64,000 nt of DNA. It comes from Prochlorococcus marinus (lineage in GTDB: Bacteria; Cyanobacteriota; Cyanobacteriia; PCC-6307; Cyanobiaceae). Shown in pieces: positions 1-7,242 of this stretch; the stretch's first letter is position 1; every line of letters starts with the position of its first letter. The DNA is taken from contig NZ_CVSZ01000079.1 of NCBI RefSeq assembly GCF_001180325.1, forward strand, positions 1 through 64,000, read 5' to 3'. The notes under the pieces were generated by a model. It was not told the DNA's origin. It did not search any database and was given only the letters and a program-made list of their open reading frames with translations. A program made the translations under genes and the position numbers.

Positions 1-63
1 AATTCAATATTATTTAAAAAATTATTTATATTTTCTCCATTTCTTCTTCTTATATTTTCTGTA
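1..63. repeat. 63-bp exact copy of an internal VanY-gene segment at the window edge
   Basis: Bases 1-63 are identical, in the same orientation, to 28055-28117. There they encode residues 24-44 (the membrane anchor) of the VanY-like carboxypeptidase gene. Identity stops at base 64 on the right, and on the left the window simply ends. The copy carries only a fragment of a coding sequence and fuses it to the 3' part of an unrelated gene on the opposite strand. The likeliest explanation is a chimeric or mis-joined contig end (for example from amplified single-cell DNA or assembly), not a biological repeat. Confidence 0.9.
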
Positions 64-1225
64 AATGAGTTATTGATTTATCAATTTCTGAAATTGCATC
101 ATTAAATCTATCCTGGGCAAGTGAAACATTTTTACCAACTGCATTTTTGAATTGCTCAAGAGTATTTTCAAAATTAGTTATGTCAAAATTCTCACGTTTC
201 ATTAAATCAATTTGTGATTTGTATTTTAAGGTTTCCATAGATGCATTTCTTAGAAGAGAAATAATGGGCAAGAAAAATTGAGGTCTTATGACATACATTT
301 TTGGGAATCTATGAGAAACATCTACTATGCCAGCATTATATAGTTCACTATCTGGTTCTAGAAGGGATACGAGAACTGCATATTCACAAGATTTTTGTCT
401 TCTATCTTTATCTAATTCTTTTAAAAAATCTTCGTTTTTTCTTTTATTAGTTCCATTTAAACTTTCATTCTTCATCTCAAACATTATGGATACGACTTCG
501 GTTTTATTTTCATCAAATTCTCTAAATATATAGTCACCTTTACTTCCTGAAGTGGCATCATTATCCTTTTCGAAATATGAGTTTTTAAATGCAGAGGCAC
601 GATTCAGATTAAATTGAGTTTCGCAATGGATTTCTAATGTTTCTCCTATCATCTTTGTAGATAATCTAGATTTCATTTCTCTTAACTCCTGAATAGTCAG
701 GTCCCTTTCACTAATTTTGCTTTTAAACTTTTCTTCAATTAATTTTTCATTAATTGAATTTTCAAGCTTCATCTTCTCAATGGAATTTGTTAAAGATGAG
801 TTTTCTTTTTCTAAATTAGTAACAGCTTCACTAATTTTGTTTTTTAAAGATAATTCTGAAATTAAAGACTGGTTTTTAATTTCGTCTTTCAACTTGATTA
901 ATTCATTATTCAATGAATTAATTTTATTTGTTGCTTGATTTTTTAAATCATTAAGGGCATTTGTCTTCTTTTCTTCAGCTATTTTTAATTTAGATTCAAG
1001 AGTTTGGTTCTCAACCTCTTTAATCCGATTCTGCTCTATTAACTGTATTTTGAACTCACGTTTTAAAATTTCCAAAGCTTTTTTATTATCTTCTTCAGCC
1101 AAGATAAGTCTTTCTTTTAATTGTTTATTAAATTCTTCGTCTTTTATCTGAAGAAGTATTTCTTCAAAGCTGCTGGGATCAATTCGGAAAGTTTTGCCGC
1201 ATGAAGGACATTTAATATCTTTCAT
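50..1225 (-). CDS. DUF2130 (COG4487) family protein, C-terminus replaced by chimeric sequence
   Basis: The 391-residue product starts with a CPSCG zinc-ribbon-like motif (Cys6, Cys9). A long charged coiled coil follows at about residues 25-190, then a conserved C-terminal domain from about 195 (ETLEIHCETQFNLNRASAF region). This layout is typical of DUF2130 proteins, whose molecular role is not established. The last three codons (QKI) and the stop lie inside the 63-bp segment copied from 28055-28117. The natural C-terminus, which in relatives continues for some tens of residues after a similar 'HLQK' stretch, is therefore probably missing. The start (ATG at 1225) is well supported by the conserved zinc motif. 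Confidence 0.8.
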   Translation of the reverse strand: MKDIKCPSCGKTFRIDPSSFEEILLQIKDEEFNKQLKERLILAEEDNKKALEILKREFKIQLIEQNRIKEVENQTLESKLKIAEEKKTNALNDLKNQATNKINSLNNELIKLKDEIKNQSLISELSLKNKISEAVTNLEKENSSLTNSIEKMKLENSINEKLIEEKFKSKISERDLTIQELREMKSRLSTKMIGETLEIHCETQFNLNRASAFKNSYFEKDNDATSGSKGDYIFREFDENKTEVVSIMFEMKNESLNGTNKRKNEDFLKELDKDRRQKSCEYAVLVSLLEPDSELYNAGIVDVSHRFPKMYVIRPQFFLPIISLLRNASMETLKYKSQIDLMKRENFDITNFENTLEQFKNAVGKNVSLAQDRFNDAISEIDKSITHLQKI

Positions 1226-1278
1226 TTTTTAATTACAAAATTAATATTAGAAAGGATTTAATATTCGAATTATGTAAA

Positions 1279-1303
1279 AAGAATATTATTCTTGACTAAG
1301 AAT
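1279..1303 (-). terminator. Possible hairpin terminator after the RHH gene
   Basis: Two overlapping inverted repeats are present: AAGAATA-T-TATTCTT (1279-1293) and ATTCTT-GACT-AAGAAT (1288-1303). Read on the minus strand, the first ends in a short T run, downstream of the 122-residue RHH gene and upstream of the DUF2130 gene. The stems are entirely AT-rich apart from a few G/C pairs, so termination strength is doubtful. Confidence 0.3.
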
Positions 1304-1356
1304 AAACAATGAACCAATATTATGCATTAAAAAATAAAGTAATTACTCAATAAAAG

Positions 1357-1725
1357 TTATATTAATCCTGATTCCTTAAGAATATTTATTTTATTTGCTA
1401 ATTCTATATCTGCAGAAGATATTGAGCGGTCTAAAGTTTTGTGAGAGGAAACTGTGTAACCACTGTCATCAACAAATTCGTCTTCCCCATCTTTTAAGTG
1501 GGCATTTTCATTTTGGAGATCTTTAAAATTATCCGACTTGTATATATTTGACTTGCTGAAATTGCTATATCCAAAATTCGCAATTCCTCTTGCATCTAAT
1601 GCTTCCTCAACTAATATTCCAACTACTTTAGATCTACTTATAGATTCGCTCTTGGAAATTTCATCAATAATTTCAAGTACTCTTTTTCTGGGAAGATATC
1701 CTATCCTTTTAACTTTATTTTCCAT
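1357..1725 (-). CDS. Ribbon-helix-helix-like small protein
   Basis: This 122-residue protein has an N-terminal segment (about residues 8-45) resembling a ribbon-helix-helix DNA-binding fold. A short basic strand (KRIGYLPRKR) is followed by two helices containing 'SISRSKVVGILVEEAL'. The remaining ~75 residues are polar, acidic and of unknown function. No toxin-like partner lies next to it, so an antitoxin role is not supported. It could be a small transcriptional regulator. The ATG at 1725 places the basic strand near the N-terminus, as expected for the fold. Confidence 0.6.
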   Translation of the reverse strand: MENKVKRIGYLPRKRVLEIIDEISKSESISRSKVVGILVEEALDARGIANFGYSNFSKSNIYKSDNFKDLQNENAHLKDGEDEFVDDSGYTVSSHKTLDRSISSADIELANKINILKESGLI

Positions 1726-1955
1726 AAGTCTTTACATATGCCAATATTGTAACACTTCTGTCAAATTAACTCAGATTTTGATTAATAGCACTTATGTATA
1801 AATTTAAATAGTAGGATTAAAGTATAATTTCAAAAAGGCACTCATTCAAAGTTATTTCTCAAATACTCATGGGGATAGTTTTAAATGCTTCTTCCAATTA
1901 CTTTTTCAGTTTGGTTCTGATTTTTGAAATTTTTTAAATTTAAATTCCAAATATT

Positions 1956-2159
1956 ATGAAAAATAAACTATATGATAATGCTGATAGCTTTGCAATGTCA
2001 TTTGATGAGGAATGGGAAAATGTTGATTGTAATGATATACGATTAAAGATAGATAAGGTATTTGAACTTTTATCAGATCACCCTTTTTTGATATCTAATC
2101 CTGAAAATGCTAGAAAAATGGCAGAATTTAGGATATTTTCATTAAAAAAATTTCAATAA
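1956..2159 (+). CDS. Small hypothetical protein (67 aa)
   Basis: This is an acidic, probably helical 67-residue protein (FAMSFDEEWENVD near the N-terminus, AEFRIFSLKKFQ at the end). It has no signal peptide or membrane segment and no motif that I recognise. It stands alone on the plus strand between oppositely oriented small genes. The composition is protein-like, but the coding assignment rests on ORF quality only. Confidence 0.5.
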   Translation: MKNKLYDNADSFAMSFDEEWENVDCNDIRLKIDKVFELLSDHPFLISNPENARKMAEFRIFSLKKFQ

Positions 2160-2216
2160 TTATTTTTAAATTTTTTAAAGTTAATTATTTTAAGATAAAT
2201 TCTAATTACTTAAGAT

Positions 2217-2390
2217 TTAAATAGTAGGTGAATTAAAAAATCCCTTACTGTATAAAAATATTAATATGCCAATAATTGGACCTATCCCAAAAACAAAAAG
2301 TACTAGTTTGGCAGAATTTTTTGTTTGACCTAATTTTTGGTCTTTTAAATTTGAATTAGTTTGTTTTTTTTTAGATTTTTTCTTTTTCAT
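2217..2390 (-). CDS. Small membrane protein (57 aa), lysine-rich N-terminus
   Basis: An ATG at 2390 opens a 57-codon frame ending at 2217. The product begins with a very basic tail (MKKKKSKKKQ), has a polar linker, and then one hydrophobic helix at about residues 28-47 (LVLFVFGIGPIIGILIFLY). It ends in a short tail, SKGFFNSPTI. The positive-inside layout suggests a single-pass membrane protein with a cytoplasmic N-terminus. No function can be assigned. The frame fills most of an otherwise empty gap between two plus-strand genes. Confidence 0.6.
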   Translation of the reverse strand: MKKKKSKKKQTNSNLKDQKLGQTKNSAKLVLFVFGIGPIIGILIFLYSKGFFNSPTI

Positions 2391-2527
2391 GAAGGATATA
2401 TTACTACAATTCGACTTTAAAAGATTTTGATATGTTATTGGGTTTGAAAAAATTTTTTCAAATTGACAAAACTTATATTGGAGTCAAAAAAGATCGTATT
2501 GTATAATGTTAAGAACATAAAGAAAAT

Positions 2528-2725
2528 ATGAGTGCAACTAAGAGAGAGGAAGTTTGTTCTCACCTTAGATATATAAGGTTAGAGCTTAGAGAGATGCATC
2601 AAATGCTCATCAAAGAAGATTTGTTGCCAGATCTTAATGAAGCAAAGGAAGTACTCGCTCAGCTTGATGCTTTATTGGATTTATTATCAGAAAAAAAAGT
2701 AACAAAAATCAAAAGCCAGTTTTGA
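2528..2725 (+). CDS. Small conserved-looking helical protein (65 aa)
   Basis: The 65-residue product is predicted to be all-helical and amphipathic (SHLRYIRLELREMHQMLIKE; LNEAKEVLAQLDALLDLL). It has no signal peptide or catalytic motif and resembles short helical-hairpin proteins. The name is left open. It converges with the minus-strand gene ending at 2751. Confidence 0.6.
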   Translation: MSATKREEVCSHLRYIRLELREMHQMLIKEDLLPDLNEAKEVLAQLDALLDLLSEKKVTKIKSQF

Positions 2726-2750
2726 GAGCTTTCAGTAAAAAATGATTATA

Positions 2751-2945
2751 TTAAAGATAATTTGTAGCTGATTCAATTTTTTTTCTATTGTCGTGCATCT
2801 GCTCTAATTTATTGTAAATTTCTTTAATTTGGATTTGTATTAGATCGGTCGAATGTATATTACTTAACGCATCTAATGTTGATAGAAGGCTTTCTTTGGC
2901 TTCAATTAAATGTCTACATTCTTTACTGCCTGCTTCGTAGGACAT
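2751..2945 (-). CDS. Small helical protein (64 aa)
   Basis: The 64-residue product is polar and helical with one cysteine (KECRHLIEAKESLLSTLDAL). It ends in a charged coiled-coil-like stretch, IQIKEIYNKLEQMHDNRKK. No known domain is recognised. It converges tail-to-tail with the 65-residue gene, separated by 25 bases with no obvious terminator. Confidence 0.5.
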   Translation of the reverse strand: MSYEAGSKECRHLIEAKESLLSTLDALSNIHSTDLIQIQIKEIYNKLEQMHDNRKKIESATNYL

Positions 2946-3088
2946 AGGATTATTGTAAGGAAAATTATTATCCTAAATATATTAAAAATTCTTCCGTATT
3001 GCTTGATACTCTTATTAAATCAACGCTTATTATTGTAATTTTCAATACAGAATAAGAAATTATTTTTACTAGGATTTAATAAAAACAA

Positions 3089-3271
3089 ATGCAAGAAAAC
3101 TTCAAAGATTATAAATTCTGTATTAATTTGGCATTAGATAATGCAAAAAAAAGAATAAATTTATTAGATAATTTTGATAAAAAGTGTGTTCTAGAAGAAT
3201 ATAAAGAATGGATTAATGATGGTTTAAATAAGGATACTGTTTTACTACTAAGAGATGATCCGATCATCTAA
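3089..3271 (+). CDS. Small hypothetical protein (60 aa)
   Basis: The 60-residue product is charged, probably helical and without a membrane segment (NLALDNAKKRINLLDNFDKK). It ends 'LLLRDDPII'. I do not recognise it. An ATG start lies after a 140-base AT-rich gap that could hold its promoter. Confidence 0.5.
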   Translation: MQENFKDYKFCINLALDNAKKRINLLDNFDKKCVLEEYKEWINDGLNKDTVLLLRDDPII

Positions 3272-3287
3272 GTTATGAAAATATATC

Positions 3288-3383
3288 TTAATTCTTTGTA
3301 CTAGAAGTAACCCTAAATAAAAAATAAAGACTTACGATAAAAATTACTGACAGAATAAAAGTTAATGATGAAAAATTATCCAT
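3288..3383 (-). CDS. Putative single-helix membrane microprotein (31 aa)
   Basis: The ATG at 3383 opens 31 codons. The product has one hydrophobic segment, roughly residues 7-24 (LTFILSVIFIVSLYFLF), followed by a short basic tail, RVTSSTKN. The size and topology resemble the tiny subunits of photosynthetic complexes, but the sequence does not match PsbM, PetL, PetM or PetN as I know them. This is a candidate only; no comparative data are available here. Confidence 0.35.
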   Translation of the reverse strand: MDNFSSLTFILSVIFIVSLYFLFRVTSSTKN

Positions 3384-3442
3384 TTCTATATTAATTTAAA
3401 AATTTATTTAACTATAGCAGTTAAGTTAAATAAGTCCTGAAT

Positions 3443-3571
3443 TCAGTTTTCTTTGAAAAGTGAAAGAATAAATTTATTCAAACTTTCTTTTTCTAAAAAT
3501 ATCTTTTTCTTCTTATAGGTCTTTAATTTCTTAAAAATTAAATCAACTAAGTGTTCTGATTTTGGAGTCAT
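3443..3571 (-). CDS. Putative basic small protein (42 aa) downstream of a lipoprotein gene
   Basis: The ATG at 3571 lies only three bases after the stop of the upstream minus-strand lipoprotein gene (ends 3575), suggesting co-transcription. The 42-residue product is lysine-rich and helical (FKKLKTYKKKKIFLEKE) with a hydrophobic C-terminal stretch (NKFILSLFKEN). No family is recognised. Confidence 0.35.
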   Translation of the reverse strand: MTPKSEHLVDLIFKKLKTYKKKKIFLEKESLNKFILSLFKEN

Positions 3572-3574
3572 ATA

Positions 3575-3931
3575 TTAAATATATTTCTCCAATAAATAAA
3601 TTTTTTCTTCACCTATTTTATCTGGCTTTGTTATTTTACATCCTTTATCTTTTTCCATATTGCAATCTTTTGTGGCAGGAACAGATTTCCACGTACAAAT
3701 TTTTTCTTGGGATTCTTCTTTTAAAATATTCCATCCATCGTCTAAGTATTCTGAAATACCATCCTCTCCACAAGAAAAACTTATTTCCATTCTTTTCTTT
3801 TCTGAATTATGATTATTTTCAATATTTTTTTCCAAATTATTTGCGGGATACTCTTTATTTGTGGGTGTCCTACAAGAAATTAAGAAAATTGCGATTAGAA
3901 TCGAGATAGGTACTTGTTTTATTATTTTCAT
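3575..3931 (-). CDS. Putative small lipoprotein (118 aa)
   Basis: The N-terminus is a lipoprotein signal: basic residues, a hydrophobic stretch (ISILIAIFL) and the lipobox LISC with the acylation cysteine at about residue 20. The mature region is polar and asparagine/glutamate-rich. It contains four further cysteines in its C-terminal half (FSCGED, KICTW, KDCNM, KGCKI), which may form disulfides. It is therefore probably a periplasmic, membrane-anchored protein of unknown function. The long plus-strand frame across it (3562-3909) is a shadow. Confidence 0.6.
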   Translation of the reverse strand: MKIIKQVPISILIAIFLISCRTPTNKEYPANNLEKNIENNHNSEKKRMEISFSCGEDGISEYLDDGWNILKEESQEKICTWKSVPATKDCNMEKDKGCKITKPDKIGEEKIYLLEKYI

Positions 3932-3972
3932 TTTTTTTACTTTTGATGATTCTGAAATATTTTAATCATAGT

Positions 3973-4149
3973 TTATTTTGATTCTATTAATTTTAATAGT
4001 TTGTCCATTTTTTCCATCAAATCTTTTACATCATCTGGCTTCGGTAATATTAATTCTTCGGTAACTTCTAAATGCATTTTCTTTAAGTTTTGCCTCAAAT
4101 CTTTTAAATGCATTTTTACGTTTTCTTTCTTTTGTTTTATATCAGTCAT
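3973..4149 (-). CDS. Small helical protein (58 aa)
   Basis: The ATG at 4149 opens 58 codons ending at 3973. The product is charged and helical (MTDIKQKKENVKMHLKDLRQ), and a proline-containing turn (ILPKPDD) separates it from a second amphipathic helix (VKDLMEKMDKLLKLIESK). It has no membrane segment or known motif. The regular heptad-like leucine and methionine spacing makes a real helical-hairpin protein plausible. Confidence 0.5.
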   Translation of the reverse strand: MTDIKQKKENVKMHLKDLRQNLKKMHLEVTEELILPKPDDVKDLMEKMDKLLKLIESK

Positions 4150-4230
4150 AGGAATAAAATTTTAACTTTATTAAACTTCAAGTTACTATCATAATATTGA
4201 GATGCTTGTTTATAGAAAATAATTCAAAAT

Positions 4231-4677
4231 TTAATTTTTTAAATTTTCTATTTCATAGATTTCTTCGCCACCATAACAAAAATTTGTAGATAACATTTTT
4301 ATTTCTCTATTATTGATTTCGATTATATTTTTATTTTTAATAATATAATTTTTAGCAATCGCTTCACAATCTAATTTATTTTTTGCATGTTTAATAACTG
4401 GATAAAAATATGCCAATGTAGTAATTACAAATAAAAATATTATTATTAATTTTTTTTCATTTTTAATAAATTCTTTAGATGTTTTTTTGGCTTTTAATAT
4501 TTTTATTAGTAATTTATCTGGTAATCCTATTTGAACAAATAATAACTCTACCCACCATGGAAGCGCCTTATCTTTCTTTTTCTTTAAGTTTGAGGAAGTA
4601 TTCATTTTCTTTGCTTCATAATTTTGGTTTTTCAGTTCTTTAGGATTAGTTGTTTCTTTTTTATTCATATCATCCAA
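4231..4677 (-). CDS. Hypothetical membrane protein (148 aa)
   Basis: The N-terminal ~35 residues are polar and lysine-rich. An amphipathic region follows (WWVELLFVQIGLPDKLLIKIL), then one clear membrane helix at about residues 77-95 (LIIIFLFVITTLAYFYPVI). The C-terminal part holds two cysteines (LDCEAIAKNYI and NFCYGGEE). It is probably a single-pass membrane protein whose C-terminal domain lies outside the cytoplasm. No family is recognised. Confidence 0.55.
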   Translation of the reverse strand: MDDMNKKETTNPKELKNQNYEAKKMNTSSNLKKKKDKALPWWVELLFVQIGLPDKLLIKILKAKKTSKEFIKNEKKLIIIFLFVITTLAYFYPVIKHAKNKLDCEAIAKNYIIKNKNIIEINNREIKMLSTNFCYGGEEIYEIENLKN

Positions 4678-4795
4678 TGATTTATTTGGAATGTAGAGTT
4701 TTATTTTGATTTGGAAACTATATCTTTATTTTATAAGTTTTAATTTAATTTATCTATGAATTTGAGTATTGTTAATCTGTATTTAGAATTATTAA

Positions 4796-5065
4796 ATGGC
4801 CAAAAAAAGAAGGAAGTTAAATAAGGATTTTGAGAGAAAAATATATTCATCAAAAAAAAGTGTCGAATTAGTGCTGGCAAAAATCTATGATATCGATGAT
4901 GAAGACATACAAAAAGAATATATGAGCGCCTTTAACAAAGTGGTTTACTTATATGATGAATTAAAAGAAGATTACGAGCGTCAAGGATTCTCTGATAATT
5001 CTGAAGAACTTCTCACAAGCTATAAAAATGCATTTAATCTTTTCGAATCAGAATTTGAAATTTAA
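4796..5065 (+). CDS. Hypothetical helical protein (89 aa)
   Basis: This 89-residue protein has a basic N-terminus (MAKKRRKLNK) and acidic helices containing many tyrosines (EYMSAFNKVVYLYDELKEDY). There is no signal peptide, cysteine motif or catalytic signature. It converges with the secreted-protein gene that ends at 5079. Confidence 0.55.
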   Translation: MAKKRRKLNKDFERKIYSSKKSVELVLAKIYDIDDEDIQKEYMSAFNKVVYLYDELKEDYERQGFSDNSEELLTSYKNAFNLFESEFEI

Positions 5066-5078
5066 ATTCAATTTCTAT

Positions 5079-5285
5079 TTACCGTTTGTGACGGGTTACA
5101 GGTATTTCAATTAGCTTTCCTTTTTGGAGATCAGATCTTTTCTCTTGTAAATTTTTGATACATAAAGATACTCTTTTCTCCTTTGCGCAAAATCTTTTTA
5201 TTTGGTAATCAGTAAGTGATAATGATTTATTACTAAATGAAAAAAAGGCTAATAAAAAGATAAAAAAATTTAATACCAATTTCAT
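5079..5285 (-). CDS. Small secreted protein (68 aa)
   Basis: The first ~23 residues form a signal peptide with a phenylalanine-rich core (LNFFIFLLAFFSF) and a likely cleavage site after KSLS. The mature ~45 residues are basic with two cysteines (RFCAKEKR, SLCIKN) that could form one disulfide. The function is unknown. Export to the periplasm or thylakoid lumen is an inference from the signal. Confidence 0.5.
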   Translation of the reverse strand: MKLVLNFFIFLLAFFSFSNKSLSLTDYQIKRFCAKEKRVSLCIKNLQEKRSDLQKGKLIEIPVTRHKR

Positions 5286-5325
5286 TTGTTCTCTCCTAAC
5301 TATTTTCCTATACCCTTTAATTTAG

Positions 5326-5604
5326 TTATATTTTATTATAAAGATCTATTATTTCTTTTAATTCATCTTTACTTAACTCTGTTGAAATAAATACTTCTTG
5401 AGCAGTATTACCCTTTCTTGCAATTGCTTTATATCCGTTTATAGTTTTCACTGACAATCTAATTATCAATTTGGAAGATCTTCCCCTGGCTCTTGAAATA
5501 ACAGCTGGAGTTATTGTCTTGATATTATCTTCAAGTGCTAATTTTTGAAGTATTGGAATTAGACCTTCTATATTTGTACTATGATTTAAAACTAACCTTC
5601 CCAA
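5326..5604 (-). CDS. DUF2103 family protein
   Basis: This 92-residue protein opens with GRLVLNHSTNIEGLIPIL, characteristic of the DUF2103 family (annotated as predicted metal-binding) found in cyanobacteria and archaea. A basic middle part (RARGRSSKLIIR) and a small C-terminal helix (DELKEIIDLYNKI) follow. The biochemical role is undefined. The length fits a single-domain member. The ATG at 5604 sits right at the conserved start. Confidence 0.7.
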   Translation of the reverse strand: MGRLVLNHSTNIEGLIPILQKLALEDNIKTITPAVISRARGRSSKLIIRLSVKTINGYKAIARKGNTAQEVFISTELSKDELKEIIDLYNKI

Positions 5605-5720
5605 TTTAATTTTATTACAATTCTATTGGGAAAATTTTGTTTCCGAGAAATTAACTTTAGCTTTAAAATTATTAAAAAATTTTGAGGTTCTGTTATATTT
5701 ATAAAAACGATTAAATTCTA

Positions 5721-5822
5721 ATGATCTTTCAAATAGGCTGGGCAGCATTGGCTGCTATTTTTACTTTTTCAATTGCTATGGTTGTTTGGGGAAGAAATGG
5801 GGACGGATCCATTGACATATGA
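5721..5822 (+). CDS. petN: Cytochrome b6-f complex subunit VIII (PetN)
   Basis: The 33-residue product has one membrane helix with the invariant PetN signature [14 protein letters not shown] and an N-terminus of [10 protein letters not shown]. PetN is a small single-helix subunit at the periphery of the cytochrome b6-f complex in the thylakoid membrane and is needed for complex stability. The gene is too short for routine ORF cut-offs. Its stop codon overlaps the ATG of the next small membrane-protein gene (ATGA, 5819-5822), suggesting translational coupling. Confidence 0.93.
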
Positions 5823-5959
5823 TTTCATTTTTAACTTATGAAGTCTATATAAGTAAGTTTCTTATCTTAACATCGTTTGTTTTGCTTATATTCATAACAT
5901 TTGCTGTAATTTATATATCGTATGTCTCTTGGAAAGATAAAAAAAGATTAAAAAAATAA
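5819..5959 (+). CDS. Small membrane protein coupled to petN (46 aa)
   Basis: This 46-codon frame starts inside the petN stop (ATGA overlap). The product has a hydrophobic helix at about residues 12-35 ([20 protein letters not shown]) and ends in a basic tail, [10 protein letters not shown]. The tail predicts a cytoplasmic or stromal-side C-terminus. I do not recognise the family. The tight coupling to petN suggests co-expression and possibly association with the same membrane or complex, which is inference only. Confidence 0.65.
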
Positions 5960-5962
5960 TAA

Positions 5963-6619
5963 TTATCTTTTTTGGTTATTTTTCTTATCCTTAATTCTTA
6001 GCTCTTCAATTAATTCTTTTGCTTGTTCCATTTTTGATATACTGCTTTTATAGATTCCAATATCTTTTTCTGCTTTATTAGCAGATAAGCTTAAATTCTC
6101 AAAAATATCAGAGGTTATTTTATTTTTATCTGATTCATTTTTCTCTTTGAAATCTTGGGAGTTTGAAATTAATATATATATCCCTAAGTTCAAAATCCTT
6201 GAAGGATAAAGTTTAGAACTGCTTTTTTCCATTAATAATTTCAAAATATCTTTAGTTGTTTTATTATTGAATTCCTTTTGAGAATTTTGAGATATTTCAT
6301 TAATTTCCTTTGCATCAAAATTTGTAGAATTGCATAAAGATTCAAAAAGTAAATCTAAGTGTTTTTCAGGTTGATATCCCTTCATTAATTCTTTGTATGT
6401 TTGAGTGAGGCCAATACAAAAAAGATAATCTTGCGTAAATTCATTTTGATGGTTTAGAAGATTAAGTTCTACAAGCATTTCATCAACTATTCTTTTATAT
6501 AAACCAGGAATAACGTAAGGAAATTTTTGATGAAATACCTTTTTGCTATCTGAAACAGTCAATTTTTCTTTCAATTTTTTATATGTAAACCTTAATAAGG
6601 TTAGCGTATGTTGACTCAA
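5963..6619 (-). CDS. thf1: Thylakoid formation / photosystem II biogenesis protein Thf1 (Psb29)
   Basis: This 218-residue, mostly helical soluble protein contains the family hallmarks: [23 protein letters not shown] followed closely by [11 protein letters not shown], and [21 protein letters not shown]. Thf1/Psb29 is associated with photosystem II accumulation and repair. In cyanobacteria and plants it is linked to levels and activity of thylakoid FtsH. The last ~50 residues are lysine-rich and coiled-coil-like. It lies divergently 35 bases from clpP, with ftsH just beyond, a neighbourhood consistent with thylakoid protein quality control. Confidence 0.88.
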   Translation of the reverse strand: MSQHTLTLLRFTYKKLKEKLTVSDSKKVFHQKFPYVIPGLYKRIVDEMLVELNLLNHQNEFTQDYLFCIGLTQTYKELMKGYQPEKHLDLLFESLCNSTNFDAKEINEISQNSQKEFNNKTTKDILKLLMEKSSSKLYPSRILNLGIYILISNSQDFKEKNESDKNKITSDIFENLSLSANKAEKDIGIYKSSISKMEQAKELIEELRIKDKKNNQKR

Positions 6620-6654
6620 TATCGTTAATATCTAATAAACAGATAAATATTATT

Positions 6655-7242
6655 ATGATCCCCTTAGTATTAGAAGAATCTGGTGGTAGTGAAAGAGTCT
6701 TTGATATTTATTCGAGACTATTAAGAGAGAGAATAATCTTTTTAGGAGAGCAAGTTACTAGTGAAACTGCTAATAGAATTGTTGCTCAATTATTGTTCCT
6801 TGAAGCTGAGGATCCAGATAAGGACATTTATATGTATATAAATTCACCAGGAGGATCAGTATATGATGGATTGGGTATCTTTGACACAATGCAGCATGTT
6901 AAGCCTGATATTCATACAGTTTGTGTAGGCCTTGCAGCAAGTATGGGTGCATTTTTGCTTGCGGCAGGTACTAAAGGTAAAAGAAGCAGCCTTAGACATT
7001 CAAGAATAATGATTCATCAACCACTTGGAGGAGCTAGAGGACAAGCCAGTGATATAAGAATCCAAGCAGATGAAATTCTGTTCTTAAAAGAGCGACTTAA
7101 TACTGAATTATCTGAGAGAACTGGAAAGGATTATGACACTATTAAAGAAGATACTGATAGAGATTTTTATATGTCACCAGATGAAGCTGTTGAGTATGGT
7201 CTAATTGATTTAGTTTTAGATAAGAAACCTATTAAAGTTTAG
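6655..7242 (+). CDS. clpP: ATP-dependent Clp protease proteolytic subunit ClpP
   Basis: At 195 residues this is normal ClpP length. The catalytic serine is in GLAASMGA (Ser96), the histidine in MIHQPLGG (His121), and the aspartate is most likely Asp170 of [12 protein letters not shown]. The [13 protein letters not shown] oligomerisation/substrate segment is intact, so it should be an active serine protease subunit working with ClpC/ClpX. Prochlorococcus carries several ClpP paralogues and I cannot tell the number from this window. Its stop overlaps the ftsH stop on the other strand (7239-7242). Confidence 0.93.
   Translation: MIPLVLEESGGSERVFDIYSRLLRERIIFLGEQVTSETANRIVAQLLFLEAEDPDKDIYMYINSPGGSVYDGLGIFDTMQHVKPDIHTVCVGLAASMGAFLLAAGTKGKRSSLRHSRIMIHQPLGGARGQASDIRIQADEILFLKERLNTELSERTGKDYDTIKEDTDRDFYMSPDEAVEYGLIDLVLDKKPIKV

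Noticed and set aside
1802..2228. 14-base repeat ATTTAAATAGTAGG at 1802-1815 and 2215-2228
   Set aside because: It is short and AT-rich, with no extended identity or other copies seen. It is compatible with chance in this base composition.
3562..3909. 115-codon plus-strand frame opposite the lipoprotein gene
   Set aside because: The tyrosine- and phenylalanine-rich composition is an artefact of reading an AT-rich gene backwards. The minus strand has a clear lipobox signal.
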